This document shows, piece by piece, positions 1 to 8,321 of a stretch of 64,000 nucleotides of DNA. Position 1 is the first letter of the stretch; every line of letters starts with the position of its first letter. Source of the DNA: Jiella marina (GTDB taxonomy: Bacteria > Pseudomonadota > Alphaproteobacteria > Rhizobiales > Rhizobiaceae); NCBI RefSeq assembly GCF_024359545.1, contig NZ_JAKQZG010000001.1:124001-188000 (forward strand), in the 5' to 3' direction. The position numbers and the translations under genes were made by a program. The notes beneath the pieces were generated by a model, which was not told the DNA's origin, searched no databases, and was given only the letters and a program-made list of their open reading frames with translations.

Positions 1-332
1 GCCAGATGATCTCGCAGTTCACCGGCTCCAAGGAGGAGCCGCCGCAATTCACCCGCGGCTATGGCTTGGTCTTCGGCCAGTCGGAGCGCAAGGCCATGGC
101 GATGAGCCTCGTCGACCGGGCGCTAAGAGCCGACGAATTCGACGAGGAGCGTCGCTCACCTGCTCAGGACGAGGAATTCGTGCTCGCCCATTCCGACAAC
201 ATCCAGGCGACGGGCTTCGTCGAGCATCTGAAGCTGCCCCACTACGTGGACTTCCAGGCCGAACTCGAACTCCTGCGCCGCATGCGGCGGGAAGGCGACC
301 GTCCTGCCGAGGAGGGAGACGAAACCGAATGA
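1..332 (+). CDS. phnI: PhnI, C-P lyase core subunit (3' end only)
   Basis: This is the C-terminal part of PhnI; the gene begins before the window and the frame is open from base 3. PhnI belongs to the PhnGHIJ carbon-phosphorus lyase core and, with PhnG, H and L, attaches ribose triphosphate to alkylphosphonates by displacing adenine from ATP. The tail contains a segment typical of PhnI (TGFVEHLKLPHYVDFQAEL), and the last residues are acidic and probably disordered. phnJ follows on the same strand, but after an unusually long 241-bp gap rather than the usual overlap. Identification rests on the tail motif and on the following phnJKL genes, and is secure. Confidence 0.93.
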   Translation, partial: QMISQFTGSKEEPPQFTRGYGLVFGQSERKAMAMSLVDRALRADEFDEERRSPAQDEEFVLAHSDNIQATGFVEHLKLPHYVDFQAELELLRRMRREGDRPAEEGDETE

Positions 333-346
333 TGGTGTCTCTGGCC

Positions 347-511
347 TCAGACATCCCCTTGCGGCGATTTCGCCGTCGAGACGGCACGCTCGCTCCGGCG
401 CTTCTGCCGTTTCTCGACCGCGAGCGGGCTCTTGTAGAGCTGGAAATACCACAAGAGCACCATGCCCACGACGACGATCACCAGCTTTCCGACAACGTAC
501 AGGACGCTCAT
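347..511 (-). CDS. Putative 54-aa single-pass membrane protein, antisense between phnI and phnJ
   Basis: This small reading frame lies on the strand opposite the phn operon and fills the phnI-phnJ gap. From the start at 511 it has a strong Shine-Dalgarno sequence (GGGAGG, about 9 nt upstream). The product has a short N-terminus, one hydrophobic helix (about residues 4-22, with the run VVVGMVLLWYF) and a Lys/Arg-rich tail, so a positive-inside C-terminus is expected. Codons are GC-rich at the third position, like neighbouring genes. I do not recognise a family. A chance frame is possible, but a ribosome site, a start and a clean transmembrane segment together make a real small protein plausible. 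Confidence 0.5.
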   Translation of the reverse strand: MSVLYVVGKLVIVVVGMVLLWYFQLYKSPLAVEKRQKRRSERAVSTAKSPQGDV

Positions 512-573
512 GGAGCCCGTTCCTCCCTGTTTGCCGGCTCGCTCGGTCCCCACGTGCCGATAGGCGCCACACG

Positions 574-1434
574 ATGACCGGAAGCCTTCCAGCGTACAAT
601 TTCGCCTATCTCGACGAAGAGACCAAGCGGATGATCCGCCGCGCCATTCTGAAGGCCGTGGCGATCCCGGGCTATCAGGTGCCGTTCGCTTCGCGCGAAA
701 TGCCGATGCCCTATGGCTGGGGAACCGGCGGCGTGCAGGTGACGGCGTCGATCATCGGGCCGGACGATGTCTTGAAGGTGATCGACCAGGGGTCCGACGA
801 CACCACAAACGCGGTGTCGATCCGCGCTTTCTTTGCCAATGTCGCGAATGTTGCCGTCACGACGAAGACCGCCGAGGCGACGGTGATCCAGACCCGCCAC
901 CGCATTCCCGAAACGCCGCTGCGGGAAGGTCAGACGCTGGTCTATCAGGTGCCGATCCCCGAGCCCCTGCGTTTCCTGGAGCCGCGCGAGACCGAGACGC
1001 GGATCATGCATGCGCTCGAGGAATACGGCCTGATGCATGTGAAGCTCTACGAGGACATCGCCAAGAACGGCCATATCGCCACGACCTATGCCTATCCGGT
1101 GAAGGTCGAGGGCCGCTATGTGATGGACCCGTCCCCGATCCCGAAATTCGACAATCCCAAGATGGACGATTGCCCCGCACTGCAGCTCTTCGGGGCAGGG
1201 CGCGAGCAACGGATCTATGCGATCCCCCCGCACACGCGGATCGAGAGCCTCGATTTCGAGGATCACCCCTTCCGCGTGCAGGAATTCGATCGTCCCTGCG
1301 GGCTCTGCGGCGCAACGGGTGTCTATCTCGACGAGATCGTCACCGACGATCGCGGCGGGCGGCTCTATGCTTGTTCGGATACGGATTATTGCGAGGAGAG
1401 GCGAATGGCCGGGCACTCGGGGCCGGCGCTATGA
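574..1434 (+). CDS. phnJ: PhnJ, radical-SAM C-P lyase
   Basis: The 286-residue protein is the catalytic subunit that cleaves the C-P bond of ribose-1-phosphonate-5-phosphate, giving an alkane and cyclic ribose phosphate. The cysteines known in E. coli PhnJ are present with the right spacing: C242, C245 and C267 would bind the Fe-S cluster and C273 would be the thiyl-radical cysteine (CGLC, then YACSDTDYC). The start at 574 gives the normal family length; its ribosome site is weak. The stop overlaps the phnK start by four bases (ATGA), so the two are translationally coupled. Confidence 0.97.
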   Translation: MTGSLPAYNFAYLDEETKRMIRRAILKAVAIPGYQVPFASREMPMPYGWGTGGVQVTASIIGPDDVLKVIDQGSDDTTNAVSIRAFFANVANVAVTTKTAEATVIQTRHRIPETPLREGQTLVYQVPIPEPLRFLEPRETETRIMHALEEYGLMHVKLYEDIAKNGHIATTYAYPVKVEGRYVMDPSPIPKFDNPKMDDCPALQLFGAGREQRIYAIPPHTRIESLDFEDHPFRVQEFDRPCGLCGATGVYLDEIVTDDRGGRLYACSDTDYCEERRMAGHSGPAL

Positions 1435-2210
1435 CTACCGATCAGCCTCTCCTGATCGCCAAAGGCGTCACCAAGCATTACGGCGCCCGGACCGGCTGTG
1501 AAGACGTTTCCTTCGAGCTCTATCCCGGCGAAATCCTCGCCGTCGTCGGCGAGTCCGGCTCCGGCAAGACGACGCTTCTCAACGGTCTGTCCTGCCGGCT
1601 GCCCCTGACGGGTGGCCAGGTCTCCTACCGCATGCGCGACGGAACCTTGCGCAATCTGGCTTCGCTCACCGAAGCCGAGCGGCGCTTTCTCATGCGCACC
1701 GACTGGGGCTTCGTGCATCAGAACCCGGCCGATGGCCTCAGGATGCGCGTCTCCGCCGGCGCCAATATCGGCGAGCGGATGATGGCGGTCGGCGTGCGCC
1801 ATTACGGCCGGATCCGCGAGACCGCCGACGACTGGCTGACGCGGGTCGAAATCAATGCCGGACGGATCGACGAGAATCCCGCCAGTTTTTCCGGCGGTAT
1901 GCGGCAACGCCTGCAGATCGCCCGCAACCTCGTCAGTCATCCCCGTCTGGTCTTCATGGACGAGCCGACCGGCGGTCTCGACGTCTCCGTGCAGGCGCGG
2001 CTTCTCGATCTCTTGCGGGCGCTCGTCGGCGAGATGGGGCTGTCGGCGATCCTCGTCACCCATGACCTCGCCGTCGCCAGGCTTCTATCCCATCGCATGA
2101 TGGTCATGAAGGATGGCCGCGTGGTCGAGACCGGTCTGACCGACCGGGTGCTCGACGACCCGCGACACCCCTATACCCAGCTTCTCGTTGCCTCAATCCT
2201 GGAGGTGTGA
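1431..2210 (+). CDS. phnK: PhnK, ABC-type ATPase of the C-P lyase complex
   Basis: PhnK is a 259-residue ABC ATPase that docks on the PhnGHIJ core and is required for phosphonate breakdown rather than transport. Visible motifs are Walker A (GESGSGKTT), Q-loop (FVHQNP), signature (FSGGMRQRLQIA), Walker B (LVFMDEPTGGLD) and H-loop (LVTHD). The C-terminal DDPRHPYTQLL stretch resembles oligopeptide-type ATPases, as usual for PhnK. An open frame runs further upstream, but the ATG at 1431 that overlaps the phnJ stop gives the expected N-terminus. Confidence 0.96.
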   Translation: MTTDQPLLIAKGVTKHYGARTGCEDVSFELYPGEILAVVGESGSGKTTLLNGLSCRLPLTGGQVSYRMRDGTLRNLASLTEAERRFLMRTDWGFVHQNPADGLRMRVSAGANIGERMMAVGVRHYGRIRETADDWLTRVEINAGRIDENPASFSGGMRQRLQIARNLVSHPRLVFMDEPTGGLDVSVQARLLDLLRALVGEMGLSAILVTHDLAVARLLSHRMMVMKDGRVVETGLTDRVLDDPRHPYTQLLVASILEV

Positions 2211-2214
2211 GCCG

Positions 2215-2946
2215 ATGTCGGAGCCTTCGTCCGCGACCCGCCTGATCGTCGATCGCGTCACAAAGAGCTTTACCAACCATCTGCGCGGCGGCGTGCATCT
2301 GCCGGTGGTGGCGAACGTCTCCTTTGCGGTAAAGGCCGGCGAGGTGGTCGTCCTGGGCGGGCCGTCCGGGGTCGGCAAATCCTCCATTCTCAGGATGATC
2401 ACCGGGAATTACGGGGTCGAGGATGGCCGCATCCTGATGCGCCGGGCCGACGACGAGGCCTTCGTCGATCTTGCTGCCGCAAGCCCCCGCGAGGTGATCT
2501 CGCTTCGCCGCGACGTGGTCGGCCATGTTTCGCAGTTCCTGCGGGCGATCCCCCGGGTGTCGGCCGCCGAGATCGTCGCGGAGCCCTTGCGTGAAATGGG
2601 CGTGCCGGCGGAGGAAGCACTTGCCAGGGCTCGCCGGATGCTTTCGCGTCTCAACCTGCCGGAGGCCCTTTTCGATCTGCCGCCGGCGACGTTTTCGGGC
2701 GGCGAGAAACAGCGGGTCAACATCGCTCACGGTCTCATCACGGACCATCCGGTCCTGCTTCTCGACGAACCGACCGCTTCGCTCGATGCGGAAAACCGCG
2801 ACGTGGTCTGCGACCTGATTGCCGAGAAGAAGGCGCAAGGCGCGGCGATCCTCGGCATCTTCCACGACGAGGAGGTGCGGGCGCGGGTCGCGGATCGAAT
2901 CGTCGACATTTCGGCGTTCTCGATGCGCAAGACCGCAGCCGCCTGA
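2215..2946 (+). CDS. phnL: PhnL, ABC-type ATPase of the C-P lyase complex
   Basis: PhnL (243 residues) is the second ABC-like subunit of the C-P lyase machinery and works with PhnGHI in the nucleophilic attack of phosphonate on ATP. Walker A (GPSGVGKSS), signature ([12 protein letters not shown]), Walker B ([11 protein letters not shown]) and the H-loop (IFHDEE) are intact. The ATG at 2215 has a GGAGG site at 2201-2205 inside the end of phnK and is preferred to an upstream in-frame start. Its stop overlaps the ATG of the next gene. Confidence 0.95.
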   Translation: MSEPSSATRLIVDRVTKSFTNHLRGGVHLPVVANVSFAVKAGEVVVLGGPSGVGKSSILRMITGNYGVEDGRILMRRADDEAFVDLAAASPREVISLRRDVVGHVSQFLRAIPRVSAAEIVAEPLREMGVPAEEALARARRMLSRLNLPEALFDLPPATFSGGEKQRVNIAHGLITDHPVLLLDEPTASLDAENRDVVCDLIAEKKAQGAAILGIFHDEEVRARVADRIVDISAFSMRKTAAA

Positions 2947-3569
2947 TGCCGAAGCTCTCGGAAGTGCCGCTCGTTCATCCCACCGCCGAGGTCGAGGATT
3001 GCGATCTCGGTCGCTACACCGAAGTCGCCGAACGCTGCCGCGTGTCGGAAACCAGCCTTGGCGACTATTCTTACCTGATGCAGGATTGCGGCGTTTGGCG
3101 CGCCCGGATCGGCAAGTTCGTCAATGTCGCTGCCGCCGTCCGGATCAACGCGACCAACCATCCCACCTGGCGGGCGACCCAGCACCATTTTACCTATCGC
3201 GCGGCCGATTATTTCGACGGCGAGCGCAATGAGGAATCCTTCTTTGACTGGCGCAGGGAGCACGCCGTCACGATCGGACACGACGTCTGGATCGGTCACG
3301 GCGCAATCATTTTGCCCGGCGTCACCATCGGCAATGGTGCAGCGGTCGGCGCCGGGGCCGTCGTCTCGAAGGATGTGGCGCCCTATACGATCGTCGGCGG
3401 CGTCCCGGCGCGGCTCATTCGCGCACGCTTCCAGCCCGATCTGGGCTATCGGATGGATGAACTCGCCTGGTGGGACTGGCCCCACGAAGCGCTGCGCGTC
3501 GCGCTCGACGACTTCCGCACGCTCGATCCCGAAAGCTTCCTGGCGAAATATTCGACCAAGTCCTTGTAG
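2946..3569 (+). CDS. Hexapeptide-repeat acetyltransferase of the phosphonate cluster
   Basis: The 207-residue protein has the left-handed beta-helix hexapeptide pattern of the DapH/GlmU/LacA type (for example [19 protein letters not shown]), with a His in the typical catalytic region. Relatives called 'phosphonate metabolism protein, transferase hexapeptide family' are common in alphaproteobacterial phn operons. A role in acetylating aminoalkylphosphonates, like PhnO, is a reasonable inference but not shown by the sequence. Its ATG overlaps the phnL stop by one base (TGATG), so it belongs to the same transcript. Confidence 0.88.
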   Translation: MPKLSEVPLVHPTAEVEDCDLGRYTEVAERCRVSETSLGDYSYLMQDCGVWRARIGKFVNVAAAVRINATNHPTWRATQHHFTYRAADYFDGERNEESFFDWRREHAVTIGHDVWIGHGAIILPGVTIGNGAAVGAGAVVSKDVAPYTIVGGVPARLIRARFQPDLGYRMDELAWWDWPHEALRVALDDFRTLDPESFLAKYSTKSL

Positions 3570-3583
3570 GGGAACGACGCGCG

Positions 3584-3623
3584 CTTTCATCGAACTGTCG
3601 CTGAAGCGTCATCCAACTCTCAT
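3584..3623 (+). promoter_or_regulatory. Four tandem PHO-box-like repeats upstream of phnC
   Basis: Four 7-base units sit at exact 11-bp intervals: CTTTCAT (3584-3590), CTGTCGC (3595-3601), GCGTCAT (3606-3612) and CTCTCAT (3617-3623). The 4-bp spacers are CGAA, TGAA and CCAA. The alphaproteobacterial PhoB consensus is CTGTCAT-N4-CTGTCAT with the same period. The array lies about 180 bp upstream of phnC, within the 237-bp gap after the acetyltransferase gene, so it should activate phnCDE(M) under phosphate starvation independently of the upstream phn genes. Confidence 0.8.
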
Positions 3624-3806
3624 CGAGACCCCCTAATCAGACGATCATGCCGCGGCGCGCAGGAAGGCTCCGCTTTCCTGCAGAGCGGCAAGCCCGGGCG
3701 GCACTTGAGCCATTCGCCGGGCCGAATGCGGCAGACATGCCGCGTGATCGGCCCGTCGTATCCATGCTTTGCCAACCTTCCGCTTGACCCTGGACGGAGT
3801 GCTTGA

Positions 3807-4670
3807 ATGCCGGCCATCGTTGTCGAGAAGCTGTCGAAACATTTCGGCAAGAAATGCGCTCTGGACGGGGTGGGGCTGTCGATCGAGGAGGGCGAGATGG
3901 TCGCCCTGATCGGCGCTTCCGGATCGGGCAAGTCGACGCTGATGCGTCACATCGCCGGTCTCGAGCGTGGCGATGGCGACGCCTCGGTGGTCCGGATCTT
4001 CGATGAAATCCAGCAGAAGGGCGGTCGGCTTGGCTCGAACGTCCGATCGCTGCGCGGCAAGACCGGCGTGATCTTCCAGCAGTTCAATCTGGTCCACCGG
4101 CTTCCGGTGGTGATCAACGTCCTGACCGGCATTTTGGGCCGTATTCCCGGCTGGCGCGGGACATGCGGCCTCTTCACCACCGAGGAGAAGCGCCAGGCAA
4201 TCAAGGCACTGTCTCGCGTCGGCATTGCAGATCTCGCCTGGCAGCGCGCCTCGACGCTTTCCGGCGGTCAGCAGCAGCGCGCGGCGATCGCACGCACGCT
4301 GCTCCAGCGCTCCAAGATCCTGCTCGCCGACGAGCCGATCGCCTCGCTCGATCCGGCCTCGGCGCGCCGTGTGATGGACGTTCTCGCCGACATCAATCAG
4401 TCCGAGAAGATCACCATCCTCGTCTCGCTACATCAGGTGGAATACGCCCGGGTCTACTGCCCGCGCACCATCGCGCTGAGAGACGGGCAGGTGGTCTATG
4501 ATGGCCCCTCCAAGGCCCTCTCCAACGAATTCCTGACCGAGCTCTACGGCTCGGCATCGGAGGAACTCGTCCTGCCCGGGGATATCCCGGTTCAGGACGA
4601 TCACCGCCCGGCCGGTGCGCCGGCGCGCGAAAAGTCCGAGGCACGCCTCGGCGACCTGGCGCCTGCCTGA
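3807..4670 (+). CDS. phnC: PhnC, phosphonate importer ATPase
   Basis: The 287-residue ABC ATPase energises phosphonate uptake with PhnD and PhnE. It shows Walker A (GASGSGKST), Q-loop (VIFQQFNLV), signature (LSGGQQQRAAIA), Walker B (ILLADEPIASLD) and H-loop (VSLHQ). The insert after the Q-loop (NVLTGILGRIPGWRG) is characteristic of PhnC. The last 30 or so residues are a charged extension with no visible motif. It begins a second phn transcription block behind the PHO-box array. Confidence 0.95.
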   Translation: MPAIVVEKLSKHFGKKCALDGVGLSIEEGEMVALIGASGSGKSTLMRHIAGLERGDGDASVVRIFDEIQQKGGRLGSNVRSLRGKTGVIFQQFNLVHRLPVVINVLTGILGRIPGWRGTCGLFTTEEKRQAIKALSRVGIADLAWQRASTLSGGQQQRAAIARTLLQRSKILLADEPIASLDPASARRVMDVLADINQSEKITILVSLHQVEYARVYCPRTIALRDGQVVYDGPSKALSNEFLTELYGSASEELVLPGDIPVQDDHRPAGAPAREKSEARLGDLAPA

Positions 4671-4735
4671 TCGGGGTGGCGCCCGACCATCGCATTTCCC
4701 GTGACAGGGTTCACACCAACAGGGAACGACCAATC

Positions 4736-5752
4736 ATGAACGCATTTTCGAAGATGCTGGCGACCGCAGCCTTCGCAGTCTCCTTCACCGTTCCGGCGCT
4801 CGCTCAGGAGAGCGCGCCCGAAGAGATCAATTTCGGCATCATCTCGACCGAAAGCCAGCAGAACCTGCGGCCGAAATGGGAGCCCTTCCTCGAAGACATG
4901 GAAGAGCAGACGGGTCTCAAGATCAATCCGTTCTTCGCCTCCGACTATGCCGGCGTGATCGAGGGCATGCGCTTCGGCAAGGTGCAGGTAGCCTGGTTCG
5001 GCAACAAGTCGGCCATGGAAGCTGTCGACCGCGCCGGCGGCGAAATCTTCGCCCAGACCGTCGATGTCACCGGAAATCCCGGCTATTGGTCGCTGATCCT
5101 CGCACCGGCCGACTCCGATCTAACCTCGGTGGACGATCTCCTGAAGTGCGACGGTTCGCTCAATTTCGGTCTGGGTGATCCGAACTCGACCTCGGGCTAT
5201 CTGGTGCCGATGACCTTCGTCTTCGCCCAGAACGGCGTCGACCCGAAGGAGTGCTTCAAGACCGTCCGCAACGCCAATCACGAGACCAACGCCATGGCGG
5301 TTGCGAACGGCCAGGTCGACGCGGCGACCAACAACACCGAGAGCCTCGGCCTGATCGAGCAGAACAATCCGGACGCCTTCGAGAAGATCAAGGTGATCTG
5401 GAAGTCGCCGCTGATCCCGTCCGATCCGCTGGTCATCAAGTCCGACCTGTCGGAAGAGACCAAGCAGAAGATCGCGGACTTCGTCCTGTCCTACGGCACG
5501 CCGGACTCTCAGGGCGACGCGACCGTCGAGAAGGAAGTCCTCGCCGGCCTCGAATGGGCGCCGTTCCGCAAGTCGAGCAACGATCAGCTTCTGCCGATCC
5601 GTGTCATGGAAATCTCCAAGACCATGGCTCAGCTCGACGCCGACGACTCCATGAGCGCCGACGAAAAGGCGGCGAAGATGGAAGAGCTCGAAGCCCAGAA
5701 GGCCGAGTACCAGAAGAAGATCGACGAGAACGCCGCCGCCTCCGGCGCGTGA
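4736..5752 (+). CDS. phnD: PhnD, periplasmic phosphonate-binding protein
   Basis: The 338-residue protein has a Sec signal peptide (about residues 1-23, ending ALA before QES) and the PhnD fold signatures: INFGIISTESQQNLRPKW at the N-terminus and LNFGLGDPNSTSGYLVP in the phosphonate-binding region. It delivers phosphonates to PhnE/PhnC. An open frame extends upstream, but the ATG at 4736 begins a proper signal peptide. The C-terminus is a Lys/Glu-rich helix of about 40 residues. A strong hairpin follows before phnE. Confidence 0.95.
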   Translation: MNAFSKMLATAAFAVSFTVPALAQESAPEEINFGIISTESQQNLRPKWEPFLEDMEEQTGLKINPFFASDYAGVIEGMRFGKVQVAWFGNKSAMEAVDRAGGEIFAQTVDVTGNPGYWSLILAPADSDLTSVDDLLKCDGSLNFGLGDPNSTSGYLVPMTFVFAQNGVDPKECFKTVRNANHETNAMAVANGQVDAATNNTESLGLIEQNNPDAFEKIKVIWKSPLIPSDPLVIKSDLSEETKQKIADFVLSYGTPDSQGDATVEKEVLAGLEWAPFRKSSNDQLLPIRVMEISKTMAQLDADDSMSADEKAAKMEELEAQKAEYQKKIDENAAASGA

Positions 5753-5829
5753 GTTGAAGGAGGACCGGCGCCCGCAGCATTCGGGCGCCTCGTCGCGCAA
5801 TTCGAGCGATCCGCCATGGCGGACCGACT

Positions 5830-5857
5830 CCCCCTCCGTCCGGCAAGGACGGAGGGG
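5830..5857 (+). promoter_or_regulatory. Hairpin between phnD and phnE
   Basis: A perfect 11-bp inverted repeat (5831-5841 with 5847-5857, stem CCCCTCCGTCC, loop GGCAA) lies in the 174-bp gap after phnD. No T-tract follows, so it is not a standard intrinsic terminator. Such structures after binding-protein genes often protect the upstream mRNA or attenuate reading into the permease gene, giving more PhnD than PhnE. That role is inferred. Confidence 0.65.
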
Positions 5858-5926
5858 TGATCATGTGAGCGCAGGCTCCACGACCTCCCTGACCCGATCG
5901 GCTGAATTGGCAAACACCGGAAAACC

Positions 5927-6754
5927 ATGAGCACCACGATCAGCACTGCCGAAGAAAGCAAACCCGAGACGATCGACGTCAATGAGGGACGGGACTGGTC
6001 GCGTCTCTACTGGAACGGCGCGATCCTCCTCGGCGTCGTCGCGGTCCTCGTCTGGAGCTGGGGCCCGTCCGAGATGGACCGGTGGACCTATCTGTTCACC
6101 GATGCCGGCAATATGGTGGAATATGCCAGCGGTTTCATGAGCCCCAACTTCGCCAGTTGGGACTACTACGTCTACGAGATGGTGGTGACCCTTCAGATCG
6201 CCGTCTGGGGGACATTCCTCTCGTTGATCCTCTCGATACCCTTCGGTATCCTGTCCGCGCACAACATGGTGCCTTGGTGGATCCTGCATCCGACCCGCCG
6301 GCTGATGGACTTCTTTCGCGCTATCCATGAACTGGTCTGGGCGGTGCTCTTCGTCGTCGCCGTTGGCCTCGGCCCCTTCGCCGGTGTCATGGCGCTGTTC
6401 ATCCACAATACCGGCATCATGGCCAAGCTCTTTTCCGAAGCGGTGGAGTCGATCGATCCGCGCCCCGTGGAAGGCATCCGCGCCACCGGAGCCTCGCGGG
6501 TTCAGGAAGTGGTCTACGGCGTCATCCCGCAGGTCCTGCCGCTTTGGGTGTCCTACACGCTCTACCGGTTCGAGACGAATGTCCGCTCTGCGACGATCCT
6601 GGGCGTCATCGGGGCAGGGGGAATCGGGCAGGTCCTGTTCGAGTCGATCCGCGGGTTCTACTATGCCGAATCCGCGGCAATCCTGATCATCGTCGTGATC
6701 ACCGTGGTTCTGACCGACCTCCTTTCGCAGCAGCTCCGCAAATTCGTGACATAA
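5927..6754 (+). CDS. phnE: PhnE, phosphonate importer permease
   Basis: This 275-residue inner-membrane permease has a short cytoplasmic N-terminus, a first helix at about residues 30-48 and several more, and the EAA loop that contacts PhnC ([20 protein letters not shown]). Only one permease gene is present, so a homodimer is expected, as in E. coli-type systems; many rhizobia have two phnE genes. It is followed 76 bp later by phnM. Confidence 0.95.
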   Translation: MSTTISTAEESKPETIDVNEGRDWSRLYWNGAILLGVVAVLVWSWGPSEMDRWTYLFTDAGNMVEYASGFMSPNFASWDYYVYEMVVTLQIAVWGTFLSLILSIPFGILSAHNMVPWWILHPTRRLMDFFRAIHELVWAVLFVVAVGLGPFAGVMALFIHNTGIMAKLFSEAVESIDPRPVEGIRATGASRVQEVVYGVIPQVLPLWVSYTLYRFETNVRSATILGVIGAGGIGQVLFESIRGFYYAESAAILIIVVITVVLTDLLSQQLRKFVT

Positions 6755-6830
6755 CGCATGCGTCTTGCCAAAACGCGTTGCCGGCGGCTCTCCCGCCTGT
6801 CGAATGCCTCTGCCATGAAGGCCGTCCTGA

Positions 6831-7967
6831 ATGCCCAATGAAACGGTTCTCACCAATGCCCGGATCGTTCTTCCCGATACGATCATCGAGGGCCATGTGG
6901 TCATTCGCGACGGAGCGATCGCAGGGTTCGATCCGGGCTCGGCCATCGGCGAGGATCTCGGCGGCGATTTCCTGATCCCCGGCCTCGTCGAGCTCCACAC
7001 CGATCACATCGAAGGGCACTACATTCCGCGGCCCAAGGTCTACTGGAACAAGCTGGCTGCCATTCAGGCCCATGATGCGCAGATCGCGGGATCCGGCATC
7101 ACCACCGTGTTCGATGCCATCCGGGTGGGGACCGACGAGGATCAGGCGATCCGGGTCGACGACATGGTCGATCTCGGCCGGCTGATCAGTCAAGCCGTTG
7201 ACGAAGGCCGGACACGGGCCGACCACTTCATTCATCTGCGTTGCGAGGTTTCTGCGCCCGACGCGGTGGAAGGGTTCGAGCGCTTTTTCGACAATCCCCG
7301 CCTGAAGCTCGTCTCGCTGATGGACCACGCGCCGGGCCAGCGCCAGTTCGCAAGCCTGGACGCGTACCGGACCTATTATCAGAAGAAGAAGGGGCTGTCG
7401 GAGGACGAATTCCAGGCGTTCAGCGCCAAGCGGCTTGCCGACTCGGAGAAATACTCACCGGCGAGCCGCAAGACGATCGCCGAGGCGGCGCGTCGTCACT
7501 CCCTGGCGCTCGCCTCCCATGACGACGCGACGGCCGAGCATGTGCACGAGTCGGTGTCGCTCGGAGCGGTGATCGCGGAATTCCCGACGACCTTCGAAGC
7601 CGCCGAAGCGTCCTGGAAGGCGGGACTTTCCGTTCTGATGGGCGCGCCGAACGTGGTGCGCGGTGGGTCTCACTCCGGCAACATATCCGCCCTCGATCTC
7701 ATCGAGGCCGGGCGGCTGGACATTCTTTCGTCGGACTATGTGCCGTTTTCGCTGCTGCAGGCGGCATTTCAGATTGCGGGGAGCGAAGTCTTGCCGCTTC
7801 CGGACGCGATCCGGATGGTGACGGCCGCGCCGGCCAAGGCGGTGGGGCTGACGGATCGGGGCGAGATCGCCCTCGGCCGGCGCGCCGATCTCGTCCGGGT
7901 CGTCAGCGACGGGAGCACTCCGCCGGTCGTGCGCGCCGTCTGGCGCGAGGGCCGCCGTGTGTCCTGA
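6831..7967 (+). CDS. phnM: PhnM, ribose-methylphosphonate-triphosphate diphosphatase
   Basis: PhnM (378 residues) is an amidohydrolase-fold enzyme that removes pyrophosphate from alkylphosphonate-ribose triphosphate, producing the PhnJ substrate. The metal-binding start (LVELHTDHIEGHY), the central region after RTRADHFIHLRCE, and the late SHDDAT and SSDYVP motifs are visible. It ends the phn locus here; phnN is not present downstream, and phnG and phnH must lie before the window. Confidence 0.95.
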   Translation: MPNETVLTNARIVLPDTIIEGHVVIRDGAIAGFDPGSAIGEDLGGDFLIPGLVELHTDHIEGHYIPRPKVYWNKLAAIQAHDAQIAGSGITTVFDAIRVGTDEDQAIRVDDMVDLGRLISQAVDEGRTRADHFIHLRCEVSAPDAVEGFERFFDNPRLKLVSLMDHAPGQRQFASLDAYRTYYQKKKGLSEDEFQAFSAKRLADSEKYSPASRKTIAEAARRHSLALASHDDATAEHVHESVSLGAVIAEFPTTFEAAEASWKAGLSVLMGAPNVVRGGSHSGNISALDLIEAGRLDILSSDYVPFSLLQAAFQIAGSEVLPLPDAIRMVTAAPAKAVGLTDRGEIALGRRADLVRVVSDGSTPPVVRAVWREGRRVS

Positions 7968-8321
7968 CCCTGACGCGAACACACGGAGCGGCGTTCTTAT
8001 CGCCACGGTCGGCCGGACCAAGCGGAGCAGGCGAGGAATTAGGAGGCCGAAGACCGGTTTTCCATGACGTGGCTTGCTCATGGTCTCTGCTACGGCTTGC
8101 ACGAGAAAGGCAAGGCGTGCGGTTACCCGTGGCAGGGTCGTCGCAGTCAATCTCAGCGGTCGTTCCGCGACCGGCCAACAGGCAATTGACTTCCTGTCGC
8201 CGAGACCGGAGCAATGGAATCTCAGAGACCGATCTTGCTGGAACGACACAGGCGAGGGGAATACTGCCGCAAATGACAATCGTCTTGCGTTTTCTCGTGC
8301 AAGAAACGTAACAATCAGCCG
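7968..8321. other. Intergenic region between phnM and the LysR gene
   Basis: There is no convincing gene in these 354 bases. Just before the regulator start is a perfect inverted repeat, CTTGC (8284-8288) and GCAAG (8299-8303) with a 10-base spacer, which could be part of an autoregulatory site. It does not fit the usual T-N11-A LysR box exactly. No clear terminator follows phnM. Confidence 0.4.

Noticed and set aside
329-577. Plus-strand 82-codon frame between phnI and phnJ
   Set aside because: No good ribosome site and a His/Asp/Arg-rich unlikely product; the opposite-strand frame at 347-511 is better supported.
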